Assembly (NCBI GenBank): GCA_026122225.1
Contig: JANEZZ010002205.1
Span: forward strand, 1,358,001 to 1,422,000
DNA length: 64,000 nucleotides
DNA from: Heloderma charlesbogerti
Taxonomy: Eukaryota; Chordata; Lepidosauria; Squamata; Helodermatidae
Reading direction: 5' to 3'
Part shown: one piece after another, positions 21,030-33,359 of the stretch
How the letters are laid out: every line of letters starts with the position of its first letter
Numbering within the stretch: the first letter of the stretch is position 1
The notes under the pieces: generated by a model
Database searches by the model: none
What the model was told of the DNA's origin: nothing
The model's input: only the letters and a program-made list of their open reading frames with translations
Made by a program: the position numbers and the translations under genes

Positions 21030-22830
21030 CCATGGAACCACCCATATCAGGAGACCTGGGGGAGCCTCTCTCTCAGAGGCAGAACTCCCCTTTTCCTGCC
21101 GGGACAGACCTGCAGTCATCTCCCCTGGGGGCCCATGTTCCCCCAGGACAACTAATACAATTGGTTCTATCTATGGTGTCATCCATCTTTAGCTCCTTGG
21201 AGAACAAGGATTCATCCAGTAAGGGCCAGTGACAGGTATTGCCTCATCATTTTACTTCTAAATTGACTGACACTCTCAGCCACCCAGACTTGCTATTAGA
21301 GGGGAGAATCCACTGGAGCCATTTAGATATTGCTTTTCCTGTGCTTGAAGCGCAGCTTTCTCCATCATTGCAACTTTTTGTTAAGAAAAGCTGCACGTAA
21401 CGGACTTTAGCTTGGGATCAGCTGTTAAAGGAGTGCAGCCAGCAGAGGGAAAAAGTGCCAGTGGTGCCCTTAAAACAGTGTGCATCCTTAAAAACAGTGA
21501 ACCTTTTAAACTAATTGACAAGCTTCTTTTTCTGGGATCTGGACACTTCACGCCGGCTGGCTCATCCATTTGTATTTATAGGAGATGTGTCACAAAGCCA
21601 CCTCACCCGGTAGCGCCTGTACATCTCGAATCAGCAATGTGCTGGAGGCAACATGATGTTCCAGTTAGTACCAAAGAGGATGTACATTGGTGCTGCTCTA
21701 ATAATGTTCCTCCCCCCTGCCCCAGCTGCTAATGAGAAATCAAAATAGCATTTCCCACCAACCTGATATCACCTTTAAGGTGCTAAAAAGATGAAGCTTC
21801 AAACAAGTGCAGAAATAGCCACCTACCAAATGCAAACACAGAAATAGCTACCCATAATGTCATCCCACAAAAGACCCAAACATTCTGATACAACCTTTTA
21901 ATAAAAGGAGAGCTGAACCCACATTTCTCAGAAGACCTTTTTCCTTTCTCTCTCTCCCCTATCCTGTCCCACCCTGCAACCTAGAAAAAGAATCCCACTT
22001 TACAGAATTTGTTTGAATATGCTCTACCTTTTCCTGCCTTTCCGCTACCATTGCCAACACCCATGATGTAAACTACCAGTGCTGTTTTGGTCAGGTGGCC
22101 AACACAAAACCTCAGGGGAAGGAAGAAAGGTAATGATAACCCCCCAACCACCCTACCCCCTCCCAAAAAAACAAGTTCAGAACATTGACAGTGTGGCCAA
22201 GATTTTGCATTTAACAAAGAACCATTTTCAGGGTGTTCTCTTTACTGAAAGGCATTTCATTGATGAGAACATTGTGCAAACAACTGAGTATTTTTCAAAC
22301 CTGCACAACTTTCCCTCATAGATGAAAGCATGAAATTGAGCTCTCTCTCTCTCTTTTTTTTTTTTTTTTTTACAAAAACGCACAATTCCAAACTGATTTT
22401 TCTCTGAAATTTGCACAATTTTTGAAAGCAAGCACATGCTCCAGAGCCTGTGACATTTTTTGGAAGACACATTGTCCTACGTGTGCTTGCATTTGGGGTT
22501 GCAAACAGGGCGCGCTTCACTGTTTCGTGAGCACAAACGAAATTCCCGTGCATCCCTAACATTGGCATTTTTGTGACATCTTATTATGCATCATACACAC
22601 AACCCTTATTTCTAACTGGAAAAGTTCTGCGAATAATTTATTTAATGATATGTATGAATTGTTTACATTAAAGGACATTTCTAAGCAATGCACAAAAATA
22701 CAGTATAAGATTATAATTAAATCCCTTCCTGGGAATCGTTGTTGGGAAATGTATGTTTTCAGTAGGCCTCAAACTACTGTCAAACTTGGCTAATTGTTGG
22801 AGGTGTGATGCAGTTAATGCGTCTAGTGGC
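21030..22830. other. Unrecognised; MITE-like relic ending at 22558
   Basis: The right part (about 22200-22558) has the AT-rich 'TTGCACAATTTTT'-type composition and ends CGTGCATCCCTA, as in the TAGGGATG hAT family. Its left end is not identifiable. 21030-22190 shows no recognised feature. Confidence 0.4.
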
Positions 22831-23082
22831 TCAAATGCTGGACTGAGAGTCAAGAGATCCATGGCGTTGGACTCGATGGTCTTATAGGCCCCTTCCAACC
22901 CTACTATTCTATGATTCCATGGAAGCTCACTGGGTGACTTTGGGCCAGTCACAGACTCTCAGCCCAACCCACCTCACAGGGTTGTTGTTGTGAGGATAAA
23001 ATGGAGAGAAGGAGGATTATGTATGCAGCCTTGGGTTCCTTGCAAGAGGAAAAAAAGGCAGGATATAAATGTATTAAATAAA
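22831..23082 (+). mobile_element. Sauria-type SINE carrying a tiny CR1 tail
   Basis: Head remnants (GCTGGACTGAGAGTCAAGAG) and the complete body CATGGAAGCTCACTGGGTGA to GATATAAATGTATTAAATAA are present. A CR1 tail sits at 22865-22915 where the B box should be. Confidence 0.85.
22865..22915 (+). mobile_element. Isolated 51-bp CR1 3' tail inside a SINE
   Basis: TTGGACTCGATGGTCTTATA to CTATTCTATGAT is only the terminal CR1 3' UTR. TCCATGG flanks it on both sides (22858-22864 and 22916-22922). About 21 bp of expected SINE sequence is missing at the site, so a deletion may have accompanied insertion. Confidence 0.8.
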
Positions 23083-23084
23083 TA

Positions 23085-23577
23085 ATATTTTTATTCACAT
23101 GTTTTGGAAATGCCTAATAGTTGCCTCCTTTTGGGAGGAAGTTATTATATAGATAAATTTTGTATTGGAAAGCTCTTTAATATTTACTGATGTAAATGTT
23201 CTCTTAAATTACCTACCTGCTTTTTGGAATGTAACACATGGTCAGCGTAAATGAATCTTTCACATCCGTTTGGCTGCTAAAAGACTGACACTATGATACT
23301 GGAAGGATAAAAGCTCACCGCCTATAATGCGATGGATTGAAGATTTAACGATGCCAGCAACATTTGAAAGAGTGGTATATAGGCGTAACTTGCTAATGGA
23401 TTTATATTTGGATATCTTGGATATCAGTATGCTTTTACTGAAATTTATGTCTGATCTATTTTTCTCTCTTTTTTCTCCCTAGAATATTGTAATATTTGAA
23501 ACTGAGGATTTTAGAATATGTTGTTATTTTTTTTATTATTTGGGGGGGTTGTTATGTTATTGGGTTTGTTTTGTTAA
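23085..23577 (+). mobile_element. L1-clade LINE 3' end
   Basis: It matches the minus-strand L1 at 46052-48905: TTTTGGAAATGCC, ATGGTCAGCGTAAATGAATC, GCTGCTAAAAGACTGACACT, then the 3' UTR. It preserves the uninterrupted version of the site where BovB sits in the other copy. Confidence 0.8.
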
Positions 23578-23582
23578 ATCTC

Positions 23583-23608
23583 TCTCCTCTCCCTCCCTCC
23601 CTCCCTCC

Positions 23609-23640
<32 letters not shown>

Positions 23641-23641
23641 G
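23583..23641. repeat. (CTCC)n-(CT)n-(AT)n microsatellite
   Basis: Compound simple repeat directly after the L1 3' end. Confidence 0.9.
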
Positions 23642-24136
23642 TTGTCTGCAGGCCTCAAAATCCCCAAAGGATTGGCATCTGTCTAATTTGTAGTGGCAGG
23701 GAGTTCCAGAGGGTAGATGCTATGACACTAAATGAGCGATCCTATGCCCAACAGACAGCATCGGGGGGGCATATAGGATTGTTTGCTTTCTTGGCTTCAA
23801 GCTCAGAGACAGGAAACCGTGCTCCCATCCCCATCTCCCTCATAACTGGCACACAGAGAACTGTACTGACTACCACTCCATGATCAGAAAATGGAGCACA
23901 GAGATGGGGAAAAGGGGGTGTTCCCAGGGGCTGGGAGGGAAGGAGACTGGAGCAGCTGCCTTACACTGTTTCCTATGGCTGCCCCAGCCTCCTTCTCTCC
24001 CACTCCCACTGGGAGCTGGGCAAAATCACCCATCCAGAAGAAATGCGGGGTGGTTGGAGCACAGAGGTAAAAATCGCCCTGTACTGGATAGTCGGCAGTC
24101 TCCAAGTTCGGCTGCCAATTATCCAGATAGGATTGT

Positions 24137-24235
24137 GCAATCCTATGCAAGTTTAGACAGAAAAAAGTCCAACAACTCCCAGCATTCCCCAGCCAGCCAT
24201 TAGACTGTATTCTGTCTAAACATGCATAGGATTGC
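24137..24235. mobile_element. Short foldback MITE, GCAATCCTATGCA termini
   Basis: GCAATCCTATGCAAGTTTAG plus ACAGAA at the left is matched by its near-perfect complement at 24210-24235 (26-bp arms, one mismatch). Total length is 99 bp. Outer ends resemble those of the 14306 and 36918 elements. Confidence 0.7.
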
Positions 24236-24980
24236 GCCCTATGGAATAGGACATTCCAAGCCATCATGGACTGAACCTTTTAGCCAAACTTGAAATGAAA
24301 GACTGGGCTACGATACCACTGCTTCCCCCATGTTCGTTTTGTCATCTAGTTGGATTCCCTTGTTCTCATTTCTTTTGAACAGCCAAATTAAATGGAAAGG
24401 AAATTTAAAATGTGCACGAATCCTTTTGGGGGCTTAGCAGGGAATCCATGTAGCAGAATCTGTTGTGTGTTGTATGCATCCTGCACACACCCCGCCAATT
24501 TCCCCCACCCCCTGTTGAATTCAAATAGTCCTTTGCAGAATGTTCTTGTTTTCCACTTCCAGTGACTGATCAGGAAAGCTATAAATGCTGGAAAAACTCT
24601 TGGCCGACCCAGCTTATCTTGTCAGTCTCCTTGTACTCCTTTGGAAAGTCACCCAATTCAACATACCCTCCTTTCATAAGAGCCATTTGCTCCGATGTGA
24701 GAAACTGGCTGATTATTGTGATGCTGTTAATGGTTTCATGTGAGTCTCAGTTTGACAGAGGTGACCTTCAAATATTAGCTTAGGATTCAGAGCCAGGGAG
24801 GAAAAGTCAGGGTACAATTGGCCCCTAGGAACATTTAGCACTCCACAGAAGCTCCTGAAAACAAATGTTTAATTGCAGAAACCCGTCATGGTAATCCCTT
24901 TTGCTGCACCCTCACAAGAATCCATAGCCAAGCTCCCAGGATGTAGATATAGATAGATGCAGATACAGATACAGATGTGC

Positions 24981-25270
24981 CTAAGGGTGGGATGCTGGGG
25001 AAATTCTGCAACAGAACCAAACGAGTTTGGATTTTTATGAATCTGACCCACAGATTCCACAGCGGACTGGCTTTCCAGATTCCAGAGACTTGCGGGCCAT
25101 TTTTCTAAGCTTTGGGAATTCTGTGCAAATTTTGCTGTAGAAAAATATGCCAAAAGAAAAGGAAAACTGGCCAAAATCTGCATTTCCCCCATAGGCTAAA
25201 GCATGAAAATGTGCATTGGGGGAATTTACGCATTTTGTGGGAATTTGCTCACTCTTGCATGTGCAAGCCT
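24981..25270. mobile_element. Relic of the AT-rich TAGGGATG-type MITE
   Basis: GGAAATTCTGCAACAGAACC, GTGCAAATTTTGCTGTAGAAA and GAAAATGTGCATTGGGGG parallel 45748-46050. The ends are degraded. Confidence 0.55.
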
Positions 25271-25460
25271 CTCTCATTTGCTGAGCACCACCTACTTGGT
25301 GGATGTCATTCAGTTCTAATTGTTGGACTCCTTCCACCCAGCCCTGAAGTATAGTGGCTTCAAGTGTTGTTTGACCCGTGAAAGCGGGTTTTTAGTGCAT
25401 ATGCTACTTTCCTTGCTTCGTGAGCCGCTGATGGACCAAGCAATTTTATGAAAAAAAATA

Positions 25461-25642
25461 AGATCCGAGTTCTAGTCCCCACTCGGCCATGGAAGCTCAC
25501 TGGGTGACTTTGGGCCCATCACAGACTCTCAGCCCAACATACCTCACGGGGTTGTTGTTGTGAGGATAAAATGGAGAGGGGGAAGATAATGTAAGCCGCC
25601 CTAGGTTCCTTGCAGAAGGAAAAAAGGTGGGATATAAATGTA
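25461..25642 (+). mobile_element. Sauria-type SINE, 5'-truncated
   Basis: It starts at the B box (GAGTTCTAGTCCCCACTCGG) and runs to GGGATATAAATGTA. A CR1 follows at once. Confidence 0.85.
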
Positions 25643-25649
25643 CCAGGCT

Positions 25650-26336
25650 CCAGTTGGTGGATCTTTGGATGCTAGGAGGAGGATGAGGAGAAGGACTCTC
25701 AGAACCACTGTCTATTATCTTTGAGAAATCATGGAGGACGGGTGAAATGCCAGATGATTGGAGGAGGGCTAATGTTGTCCCTATCTTCAAAAAGGCAAAA
25801 AGGAGGAACCTGGGAACTACAGACCAAACAGTCTGACATCAATCCTGGGAAAATTCTGGAGCAGATTATCAAGCAATCCATCTGTAAGCACCTTGAAAAC
25901 AATGCAGTGATGACTTGAAGCCAACATGGATTTGTCAAGAACAAATCCTGCCAGACGAATCTGATCTCCTTTTTTGATCAGGTAACTTCCCTTGTGGACT
26001 GTGGGAATGCTGTAGACATCATATACCTCGACTTCAGCAAAGCTTTCGACAAAGTGCCCCATGATATCCTGATGAGCAAACTAGCTCAAAGTGGGCTAGA
26101 TGAAACAACGATCCGGTGGATCCACAGTTGGCTACAGGATCAGACTCAAAGAGTGCTTATTAATAGGATCTTCTCAAACTGGGGAGAGGTAATGAGTGGG
26201 ATACTGCAGGGCTCAGTCCTGGGCCCAGTGCTCTTCAACATTTTTATTAATGACTTGGAGGAGGAGGTGCAGGGAATGCTGATCACATTTGCAGATGACA
26301 CAAAATTGGGTAGGAAAGCTAATTCTTTGGAAGACA
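25650..26336 (+). mobile_element. CR1-group LINE reverse transcriptase fragment
   Basis: It encodes successive RT motifs: 'NVVPIFKKAK', 'HGFVKNKSCQTNLISFF', 'IIYLDFSKAFDKVPHDIL' (motif A with catalytic D), 'SGILQGSVLGPVLFNIFIN' (motif B) and 'ITFADDTKL' (motif C, catalytic DD). The stretch 25994-26336 is an open frame; upstream there are one stop and shifts. It ends abruptly at a SINE piece, so thumb and 3' UTR are missing. Confidence 0.88.
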
Positions 26337-26397
26337 GAAACTCGGATCTCCCGGCTCTCAGTCCAACACTCTCACCACTATACCACACTGCCCATGC
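26337..26397 (-). mobile_element. Sauria-type SINE head fragment
   Basis: On the minus strand GCAGTGTGGTATAGTGGTGA and GAGTGTTGGACTGAGAGCC are the tRNA-like 5' end only, abutting the CR1 RT fragment. Confidence 0.75.
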
Positions 26398-27707
26398 CTG
26401 TAAGAGGTGTTACTTTTGTCTTCTCTAGAGAACCAGATCAAAATCACAAGTTCTACAATCATGTGCACACCGAAAGACAACACAAGTCACAACACAACTT
26501 TGGATATAATTAGAAATATATTTTTGTTCTTTGTATCCGTGGCACTTCATTGTGAAAAAAATAATTTTGCTCCAGAGAAAAAAGAATCAATAGGGCCTGC
26601 AAAATGTCTCCTTCTGTGTCTCCCACCACCCAGCATCACCCATTCCTCTTGCCTTTCTTCCAGCAACAGGGAATATTAGGAGGAAACTAGTCACAGTACG
26701 TTTGGTTAAGTAAAATGGAGACAGAGAATGGCATTGAAAATGGGGAGAACCTTGGAGAATGGCATTGAAAATAGGGAGAACCTTGCAGAGGGTTGCTCTT
26801 CATCTCTCCCTGGGCCAAATCAGAAAGAACTCCATGTAGAGATTCATATGTGAGTTTGGAAGCAGACTTGTTGTATGGCTATTGCTAGAACTCCTATTCA
26901 GAGGAAAAGGGTGGCTCTGAAATGTACAAGTGACCCAAGTGGTCCCTTTTAGCAGTGATACCCATTTTGCAGGAAGGATCCAGGAAGGATCTCTTGCAAG
27001 AGGGTTGTTCAGGTGATAGCCCTCCATGTGTTTGGCATACACATGGTGGCTGGGGGGTGGAGGGACAAGACTGCACCTGGAGACACTACCAGCTACATCC
27101 ACATGCCCACCAGCCCACCCTGACATCCATGCATTCAGGCGATCATCAAAAAGAAAATCCTGTGTGTGTATCCTTGCATGGGTGCAGGTTTTCCACTCAA
27201 CTGTGAATTCACTGAATGTGTGGATATTGGTAGACATGGGCAACAAGTACATAGATGAAAAAAGCAGGGCTGGCGAGTGTGGTCCTCCCCTCCATGCATA
27301 CACTGTAAGCCTGGAGGGCTAAGCACTGAATTGACCTCATGACACAGAGGAAAGTGATGTACACATCTTGGATTATGAAGCCAAGAGTTACACCCCAGGG
27401 CCACACTGCAAGTCAAGCTGAGCGGATTCCAACAGGTTGTTGCCTTTGTCGGGCCTCTGGTTTGCTCTGCTCATCCTCGCACACCTCTGGAATCCTGGAA
27501 TTAACTTGGAGAATTTCTATAATTCATTCAGTTGGACAGTAGCGGACTTATTCTAAGCAATAAACCCTCACAATAGCCCTGGCTGGGTGTACAAATCCTC
27601 CACTCACGTAAAACTGTGGAAGGGTAGGTGGCCACATGTGTGCTCTGCCCCTCCATCGCCATGAGTTGGATGGAGAACATGTGCAGCAGACCACCTGCTC
27701 TAATCTT
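26398..27707. other. Unrecognised spacer
   Basis: A 33-bp duplication (GAATGGCATTGAAAAT...GGGAGAACC) lies near 26725-26790. The open frames (26800-27303 -, 27026-27322 +) have no recognised domains. Confidence 0.35.
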
Positions 27708-28575
27708 CATAGAATCCTACAATCATAGAACCGCACTGTTGGAAGGGGCCTACAAGACTATCGAGTCTAACACCCTGCTCAATGCAGGAATCCACATCGG
27801 AGCATCCCTGACAGGTGGCTGTCCAGCCTCATCTTGAATGCCTCCAGCAGGGGAGAGCCCACCACCTCCCTAGGTCATTGGTTCCACTGTTGTATTGCTC
27901 TAACAGTCAGGAAGGGTTTGTTTTTTTTTCCTGATGTTCAGCCGGAATCTGGCTTCCTGTCACTTGAGCCCATGATTCCGTGTCCTGCACTCTGGGATGA
28001 TCGAGAAGAGATCCTGGCCTTCCTCTCTGTGACAACCTTTCAAGGACTTGAAGAGCACTATCATATCTCCCCTCAGTCTTCTCTTCTCAAGGCTAAACAT
28101 GCCCAGTTCTTTCAGTCTCTCTTCATAGGGCTTTGTTTCCAGTCCCCTGATCATCTTTGTTGCCCTCCTCTGAACTCTCTCCAGTTTGTTTGCATCCTTC
28201 TTAAAGTGTGGCACCCAGAACTGGACACAGTACTCCAGATGAGGCCTAAGTAGTGCTGAGTAGAGGGGAACTAGTACTTCCCAGGATTTGGAAGTTATAC
28301 TTCTATTCATGCAGCCCAAAGCATTTGCCTTTTTCTGCAGCCACATCACATTTTTGGCTCATAATCAGCTTGTGATCTACAACAATTCCAAAATCCTTCT
28401 TGCTTGTAGTATTGTTGAGCCAAGCATCCCCCATCTTCTAACTGTGCTTTTGGTTTCCTTTTCCTAAGTGCAGAACTTGGCATTCATCCCTATTAAATTT
28501 CATTCTTTGTTGTTTTCAGCCCAGCGCTCCAGCCTGTCAAGGTCTCTTCAGATTTTGAGTCTTGTAGGCTACCTG
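27708..28575 (-). mobile_element. CR1 LINE 3' part (ATTCTATG subtype)
   Basis: The minus strand encodes RT-end to C-terminus ('[20 protein letters not shown]', '[11 protein letters not shown]', '[14 protein letters not shown]', '[13 protein letters not shown]'), then the 3' UTR. It extends furthest 5' of the copies here (to the TTCAGCCCAGCGCTCC region) but contains frameshifts. Confidence 0.9.
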
Positions 28576-28594
28576 CATGGTCTAGGGTTCTAAA

Positions 28595-29204
28595 TAGGGA
28601 TAGGCAAATCTTTCAAGTTTCACTTTATCCTGGTTTCAAAATTTTAAAATCTCAAGTTCTTTCTCTCCTGAATATGAAGAACTTTGCAAAGTTTTGGTAC
28701 ATTCTTATCAAAAATGAACTGAAATGAAATTCTCACACATCTGCACCAGACAAATTCAATAATTACAGCCATTCCAAGAATGGAAAAGGCCATGATATGC
28801 CTGCCTGCCATATAGCTGTTGAGGACGAAGAGCCTGTAAAAAAAAGAGAGGTGACAACCCCAATTCAGCCCTAAGACAAATGCACAGGGATTTGAAGAGC
28901 AAAGCAGCCAAAATCCTGGGCCAGGGTTAACTAAACTGTCCTTTCTGGTTTCTCTCACATTTTTTTTTTTTAAACTCAAGTTCTTTTGTCTCTGATATGG
29001 AAGGCTTTGCAAAGTTTGGTAAATTCTGATCTAGGGATGCTGGAGGAATCTTTCCCGGGGGCAGGGTGAAGTTTGCCGAGCTTTCATCAGCTTGCCCCCC
29101 GGACTTTGGCTTGTTTAACCAGGAACTCGCCTGATTTGTTATAGATTGAGTGAGGCCATCTCATGGATTTGGATCCCCCCCCCAAAAAAATGACATTTGT
29201 GCAG
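28595..29204. other. Unclassified repeat-like AT-rich sequence
   Basis: TAGGGATAGGC at 28595 and TAGGGATGCTGG at 29033 look like MITE left ends. CAAGTTCTTT...GAACTTTGCAAAGTTTTGGTA and its variant recur at 28655 and 28977. No right ends or target duplications are found. Confidence 0.35.
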
Positions 29205-29360
29205 ATTGTGCCTGTAATTTGTGCAAATTGTGGCTGTAATTTGCTTAGTTTGTGCAAATTGTGGCTGTAATTTGCTTAGTTTGTGCAAATTGTGGCTGTA
29301 ATTTGCTTAGTTTGTGCAAATTGTGGCCATAATATGCTTACTTTGTGCAAATTGCAAAAA
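29205..29360. repeat. 31-bp tandem repeat, about 4-5 units
   Basis: The unit is TTTGTGCAAATTGTGGCTGT plus AATTTGCTTAG. Three units are nearly identical, with diverged edges. Confidence 0.9.
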
Positions 29361-30777
29361 AGAGAAGAGCTCCCAGAGTTTGGGGAAAAGCTTGTGGCTT
29401 GGCTCATAAATGCAAGCCAAGCGGGGGGGAGGGGGCTTCAGGAAAACAAGAATGAAGATAGGAGTTAGAGTGAACAGAAAACCCAAGACCTGGAAATAAG
29501 TCCATTTGCCACCTCTGAAGATGGGATTCCAAATCCCCTCCTCAGAAATAACCTCCAAGTCTAAAGCTTAGAAGCACTCTAAGTCCTAAACTCAGAAATA
29601 ATTCTAAGTTCTACTTTCAGAAAACACCTTAACTTCCAAAGTCTAAGAGTCTAAAGAGGTCCATAGTTGCCCAAATCCTTGGGTCTGGTGGCAAGGCAGA
29701 AAGGTTGAAGTTGAGTAGCAGCATCAGCAAGAACCAGAACAACAGGAACAAAAGCACCCCCCTTCCCTGTGCTTTTATACCCCTGCTCTGGTCAAAGGTG
29801 GGGCCCAAGGAGCAATAAGTCGAGCAGCCTCCAATAAAAAGGGGTGCATGTGGTTAGAGCATTGGCTCACCAATCAGAAGCAAGGTGTCTCATCTCTCTC
29901 CCACAATTTCATGTGTCTGGCGAATGTGTCTGGCACCATTACAAACAGGTTACTTTGAAATGTCCCCAGATATGACCCAAAGTCTACCATCTGGGCATGT
30001 TATCTTGATTGACACATTTCTCTTTGGTGTATCTTCTTTGAACTCCTGGGCATCTTTGGCCATTTTTGATCATATCCGCCCAAACTCCTCCTCCTAGTTG
30101 TCGCTCGTGCTCAGGGCTACACTTCCCCGCTACCAACTAGCATCGAGTAGGGACATTCTCTTATCAGCAGGTGTACACCACGAGAAGTCAAAACAGTACT
30201 TTTCCTCCTCTCAGTAGGCATCTGAGCATGCTCAGTTCTGCTGTTCATGCATCTTACTTACACATTCTGCCTGCACGTCGTGGCCTTGAGCAAGCTCTGT
30301 GAAGCCGGTTGTAAAGACAGCTGCATCCCCCCCCCCCTTCTTCAAAGACTGTCCTGCAAAATCTCAGTTGGAGTCTCAGTTAGTCAATTAACATCATTTA
30401 GCATAGAATCGAACTTCATGGTCTTCTCGCCCAGGGGTCAAGAGTCTGGAACATAGAGCTGGTTACGAATCTGGGGTCTTCTAGGGGCTCTTCTTGTAGA
30501 CCTCCCCCAGATCAAATCAGCCATCTTTACCCTTTAGTCACCCTTTTAGTACCAGACTGACACCGGTGGGCCTAAAAATATTTAGAACAATTTAGAACTA
30601 GGGATCAGTGAGAATTTCAGTTCAGTTTGGTTTTGATCAGAATAGGGATGGCCATCATGGGGAAATCCAGTCCTTTTTAGGCTCGCTGGATTTAGGGGCT
30701 AAATAAACAGAGGAATATCCCCCACTACAGATATCCACCCCTTCAACTCATGGAGGGCAACAGCAACAGAGGATAGG
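29361..30777. other. Unrecognised spacer
   Basis: 29540-29680 has loosely repeated TCTAAG/TCAGAAA phrases. No genes are recognised. TAGGGATGG at ~30645 may be another decayed MITE end. Confidence 0.35.
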
Positions 30778-30979
30778 AAGATAGGAACATCAGACACTGC
30801 CTTATACCGAGTTATCCTTGGTTCATCTAGCCCAATACTGTTGACACTGACTGGAGGCAGTGACTCTCCAGGGTTTCAGATAGGAGTTTTTCCTGCCCTA
30901 CTTGAAGATGGCAAGGATTGAAATGTGGACTTTTTGCATGCAAAGGAGGTGCTCCACCACTGAGCTATGGCCTCTCCCC
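30778..30979 (-). mobile_element. tRNA-headed SINE, second type (tRNA-Ala-like head)
   Basis: On the minus strand GGGCCATAGCTCAGTGGTGG (head), TTTGCATGCAAAAAGTCC, then CTGAAACCCTGGAGAGTCAC and the end ATAAGGCAGTGTCTGATGTT. It is homologous to 39245-39437. The tRNA species is my recall. Confidence 0.8.
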
Positions 30980-31207
30980 AAAGCTTATCCGTGATTCTAA
31001 TTGAACAGTCAAATAGGGCTAGTACTAAAATTAATTCTGGAATCAAAGAGGGCATAGTTTGTCACGGCTTTCGTTACCTTCAGTTTATTTCTATCTTTCT
31101 CCCCAACAATGTTACCAACGCACATATGTGCACAGAGCAAAGAGAACCACCAGCTTTGATGCTGTCATATACACACAGTGGCATCAAGATTCTTGTTTAC
31201 CAGTACA

Positions 31208-31897
31208 TAGGGATGGCGGAGAATTTCTCCCTGAAACTTCGGGGGGCCGAGCGCCAACGTGTTCGGCCCCCCGAACAAGTTTTGGGGAGAAATCCTCCGC
31301 ACCCCCCCGCACCCCACACACACCCCCGGGACGGGACTTACCTTCGCCGAATGTCCCTCCCGGCGGCGGGTCCGGCCGGCGGTTCGGCAGCTGTTCGTGC
31401 GGGGCGGGAGCGGCAGCTGGTCTTTCGCCGCCATTCCAACAAAAGAAAAAAAAAAACGCCCCCGTGATAGGCCATGATATTTTCGCCGCAGTCTACGTAA
31501 AGATTTACGTAGACTACAGCGACCAAATAAGGAACGCGAATGGCGGCTCCCTATGGGGGCCACCATTAGCGTACGCGCTTTTTTTTTTTTTTTATAATGT
31601 CACCCGTGATAGGTTACGTGATGATTAATGTAGCCTATCATGGCTGACTTTGCAGATCTAGCCATGATAGGCTACGTTAATCGTCACGTAGCCTATCACG
31701 GGGGCGTTTGTGTTTTTTTTTTAAACTTTCGAGTTCGCAGCCGGGCGAGGCGGGAAGCCTCCCCCCGGCCTGAATTTCGGCCGGGGCGAGGCAGGAAGCC
31801 TCCCCCCCGGCCTGAACTTCACAGGGGAGCAGCGAAGCGCCTCCTCCCCACCGCGAACAAGCTTCGGCGAAAGGTAAAGGACTTTCGTCCACCCCTA
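31208..31897. mobile_element. hAT-type MITE with hairpin modules (690 bp)
   Basis: It runs from TAGGGATGGCGGAGAATTTC to TTCGTCCACCCCTA. Hairpins centre near 31502 (GTCTACGTAA arms), 31625 and 31681 (GATAGG(C/T)TACGT arms). The flanks CCAGTACA and CCATCCTT do not match, so one end may come from recombination between copies. Confidence 0.75.
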
Positions 31898-31953
31898 CCA
31901 TCCTTTAGTAAAAAGCCCAAGGAAATGAACGTTGAGATGATGTTGCTTACAGT

Positions 31954-32437
31954 TAGGGATGGGCAGATCACTTACCCCACTCTGGTGTGTGTGGGGGGGG
32001 TCCACAGGCAGGGGGAAGCGATCCGTCCCTCTCCTCGGAATCCATCCAGGCCGGCTCCGCTCCGTGTTGATCCTGTGGAGACAGCCACCTGCTCCGCATG
32101 GCTGGCGAATGGCGATACGGCCGGCAGCCATTGCCGTGCCGTATTGCTGTGCTATGTCTCCATATGCAAATGACACAGTGGGCGCCATTTGCGGCCGTAA
32201 AGCTGGTAGATTAGCCTAAAGGCAGCCTTTTACAGCTGCATTTAGGTTGATCTACCAGCTTTATGGCCAAAATGGCATCCACTATGCCATTTGCGTCCGG
32301 AGACTTAGCACAGCGATGGTCTGTTTTTTCATACGATAGGCTACGCAAATCTGGTCTGTTTTTTCACGCGATAGGCTACACAAATATTTGGAATCCGGCC
32401 TCATTGAGGTCCGTGGCGGAATTCTCCCCCATCCCTA
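31954..32437. mobile_element. hAT-type MITE (484 bp)
   Basis: It runs from TAGGGATGGGCAGATCACTT to AATTCTCCCCCATCCCTA. The flanks CTTACAGT (31946-31953) and CTTACAAT (32438-32445) match at 7 of 8. It contains a distinct hairpin: AAAGCTGGTAGATTAGCCTA against its complement near 32245-32265. Confidence 0.85.
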
Positions 32438-32989
32438 CTTACAATCGCATCAAAGTTGATTCTTCGATTTGTTTGATTTTTTTGCAGTGCTTTATCAATG
32501 CTCATGTACGCACTGGCGCCATAGGCAGAGGAGGGGTGGACAAGGATGATGCTGCACATGCATAGTGGTCTGTTAAAAAAAGAAAAAAAAGAAATAAAAA
32601 TCAGATCAACAGAGGATTGCTGACACATTCATCTTCCTTTAGCAGCAAGATGGATTAAGATGGAACAGAACAATCTGGGAAGGAATGTGGATGTGGTGTG
32701 TGTGTGTGGGGAGGGGGGGGTGTTTAGAGCATCCTTGATTGCAGAGAGCTTCCAGGGTGCACTTCTTAGACCATGCAATTGCTGGCAGGAGAAAGATGTC
32801 TTGGGGCAGCCTTGGGGGAGAGACGCCCTTTCACATTATCAAAGCCCTTTTATTATGATAAGTACCGAGATCCCTACGAGGCACAGAGAGAGGACACCCC
32901 TTTGTCAAGGGCATCTGGTTCAAGAAATCCAAGAATATACCACCAATACCTGGCTTATCAGCTCAGTCACATTGGTCTGGTGATATTTC
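32438..32989. other. Unrecognised spacer with a dispersed TTTATCAATG motif
   Basis: TTGCAGTGCTTTATCAATGC at ~32482 belongs to a dispersed motif also present near 42550, 42905, 59495 and 62215. Otherwise nothing is recognised. Confidence 0.4.
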
Positions 32990-33359
32990 TAGGGATGGCG
33001 GAGAATTCCGCCATGGACTCCAATGAGGCCGGATTCCGCCCGGAGTCCGTGGCGGAATGGACCAAATATTTACGTAGCCTATCATGAAGGTGATAGGCTT
33101 ACGTAGCTACGTAAATATTTCCGTAGCTTATCACGAAAAGACCTGGGACGCAAATGGCGTCCGTTACGCCAGACGCCATGTGCGTCCGCACACTGGCAGG
33201 GCAGCGGACAGAAGTCTGGCTGCGGATGGGCCCGGCCGGCGGCTCCGCGGACTCGCTGTGGAGCAGAGCCAGCCGGGGAGGATTCCAGTGGGGAGAACGG
33301 ATTGCATCCCCCCCACAGGCCCCCCAGGCAGATCAGTGAGTGTGGTTCATACACCCCTA
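32990..33359. mobile_element. hAT-type MITE (370 bp)
   Basis: It runs from TAGGGATGGCGGAGAATTCC to TTCATACACCCCTA. It has an exact 8-bp duplication GATATTTC (32982-32989 and 33360-33367). Hairpin modules with GCTACGTAAATATTT occur at 33060-33140. Confidence 0.92.
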
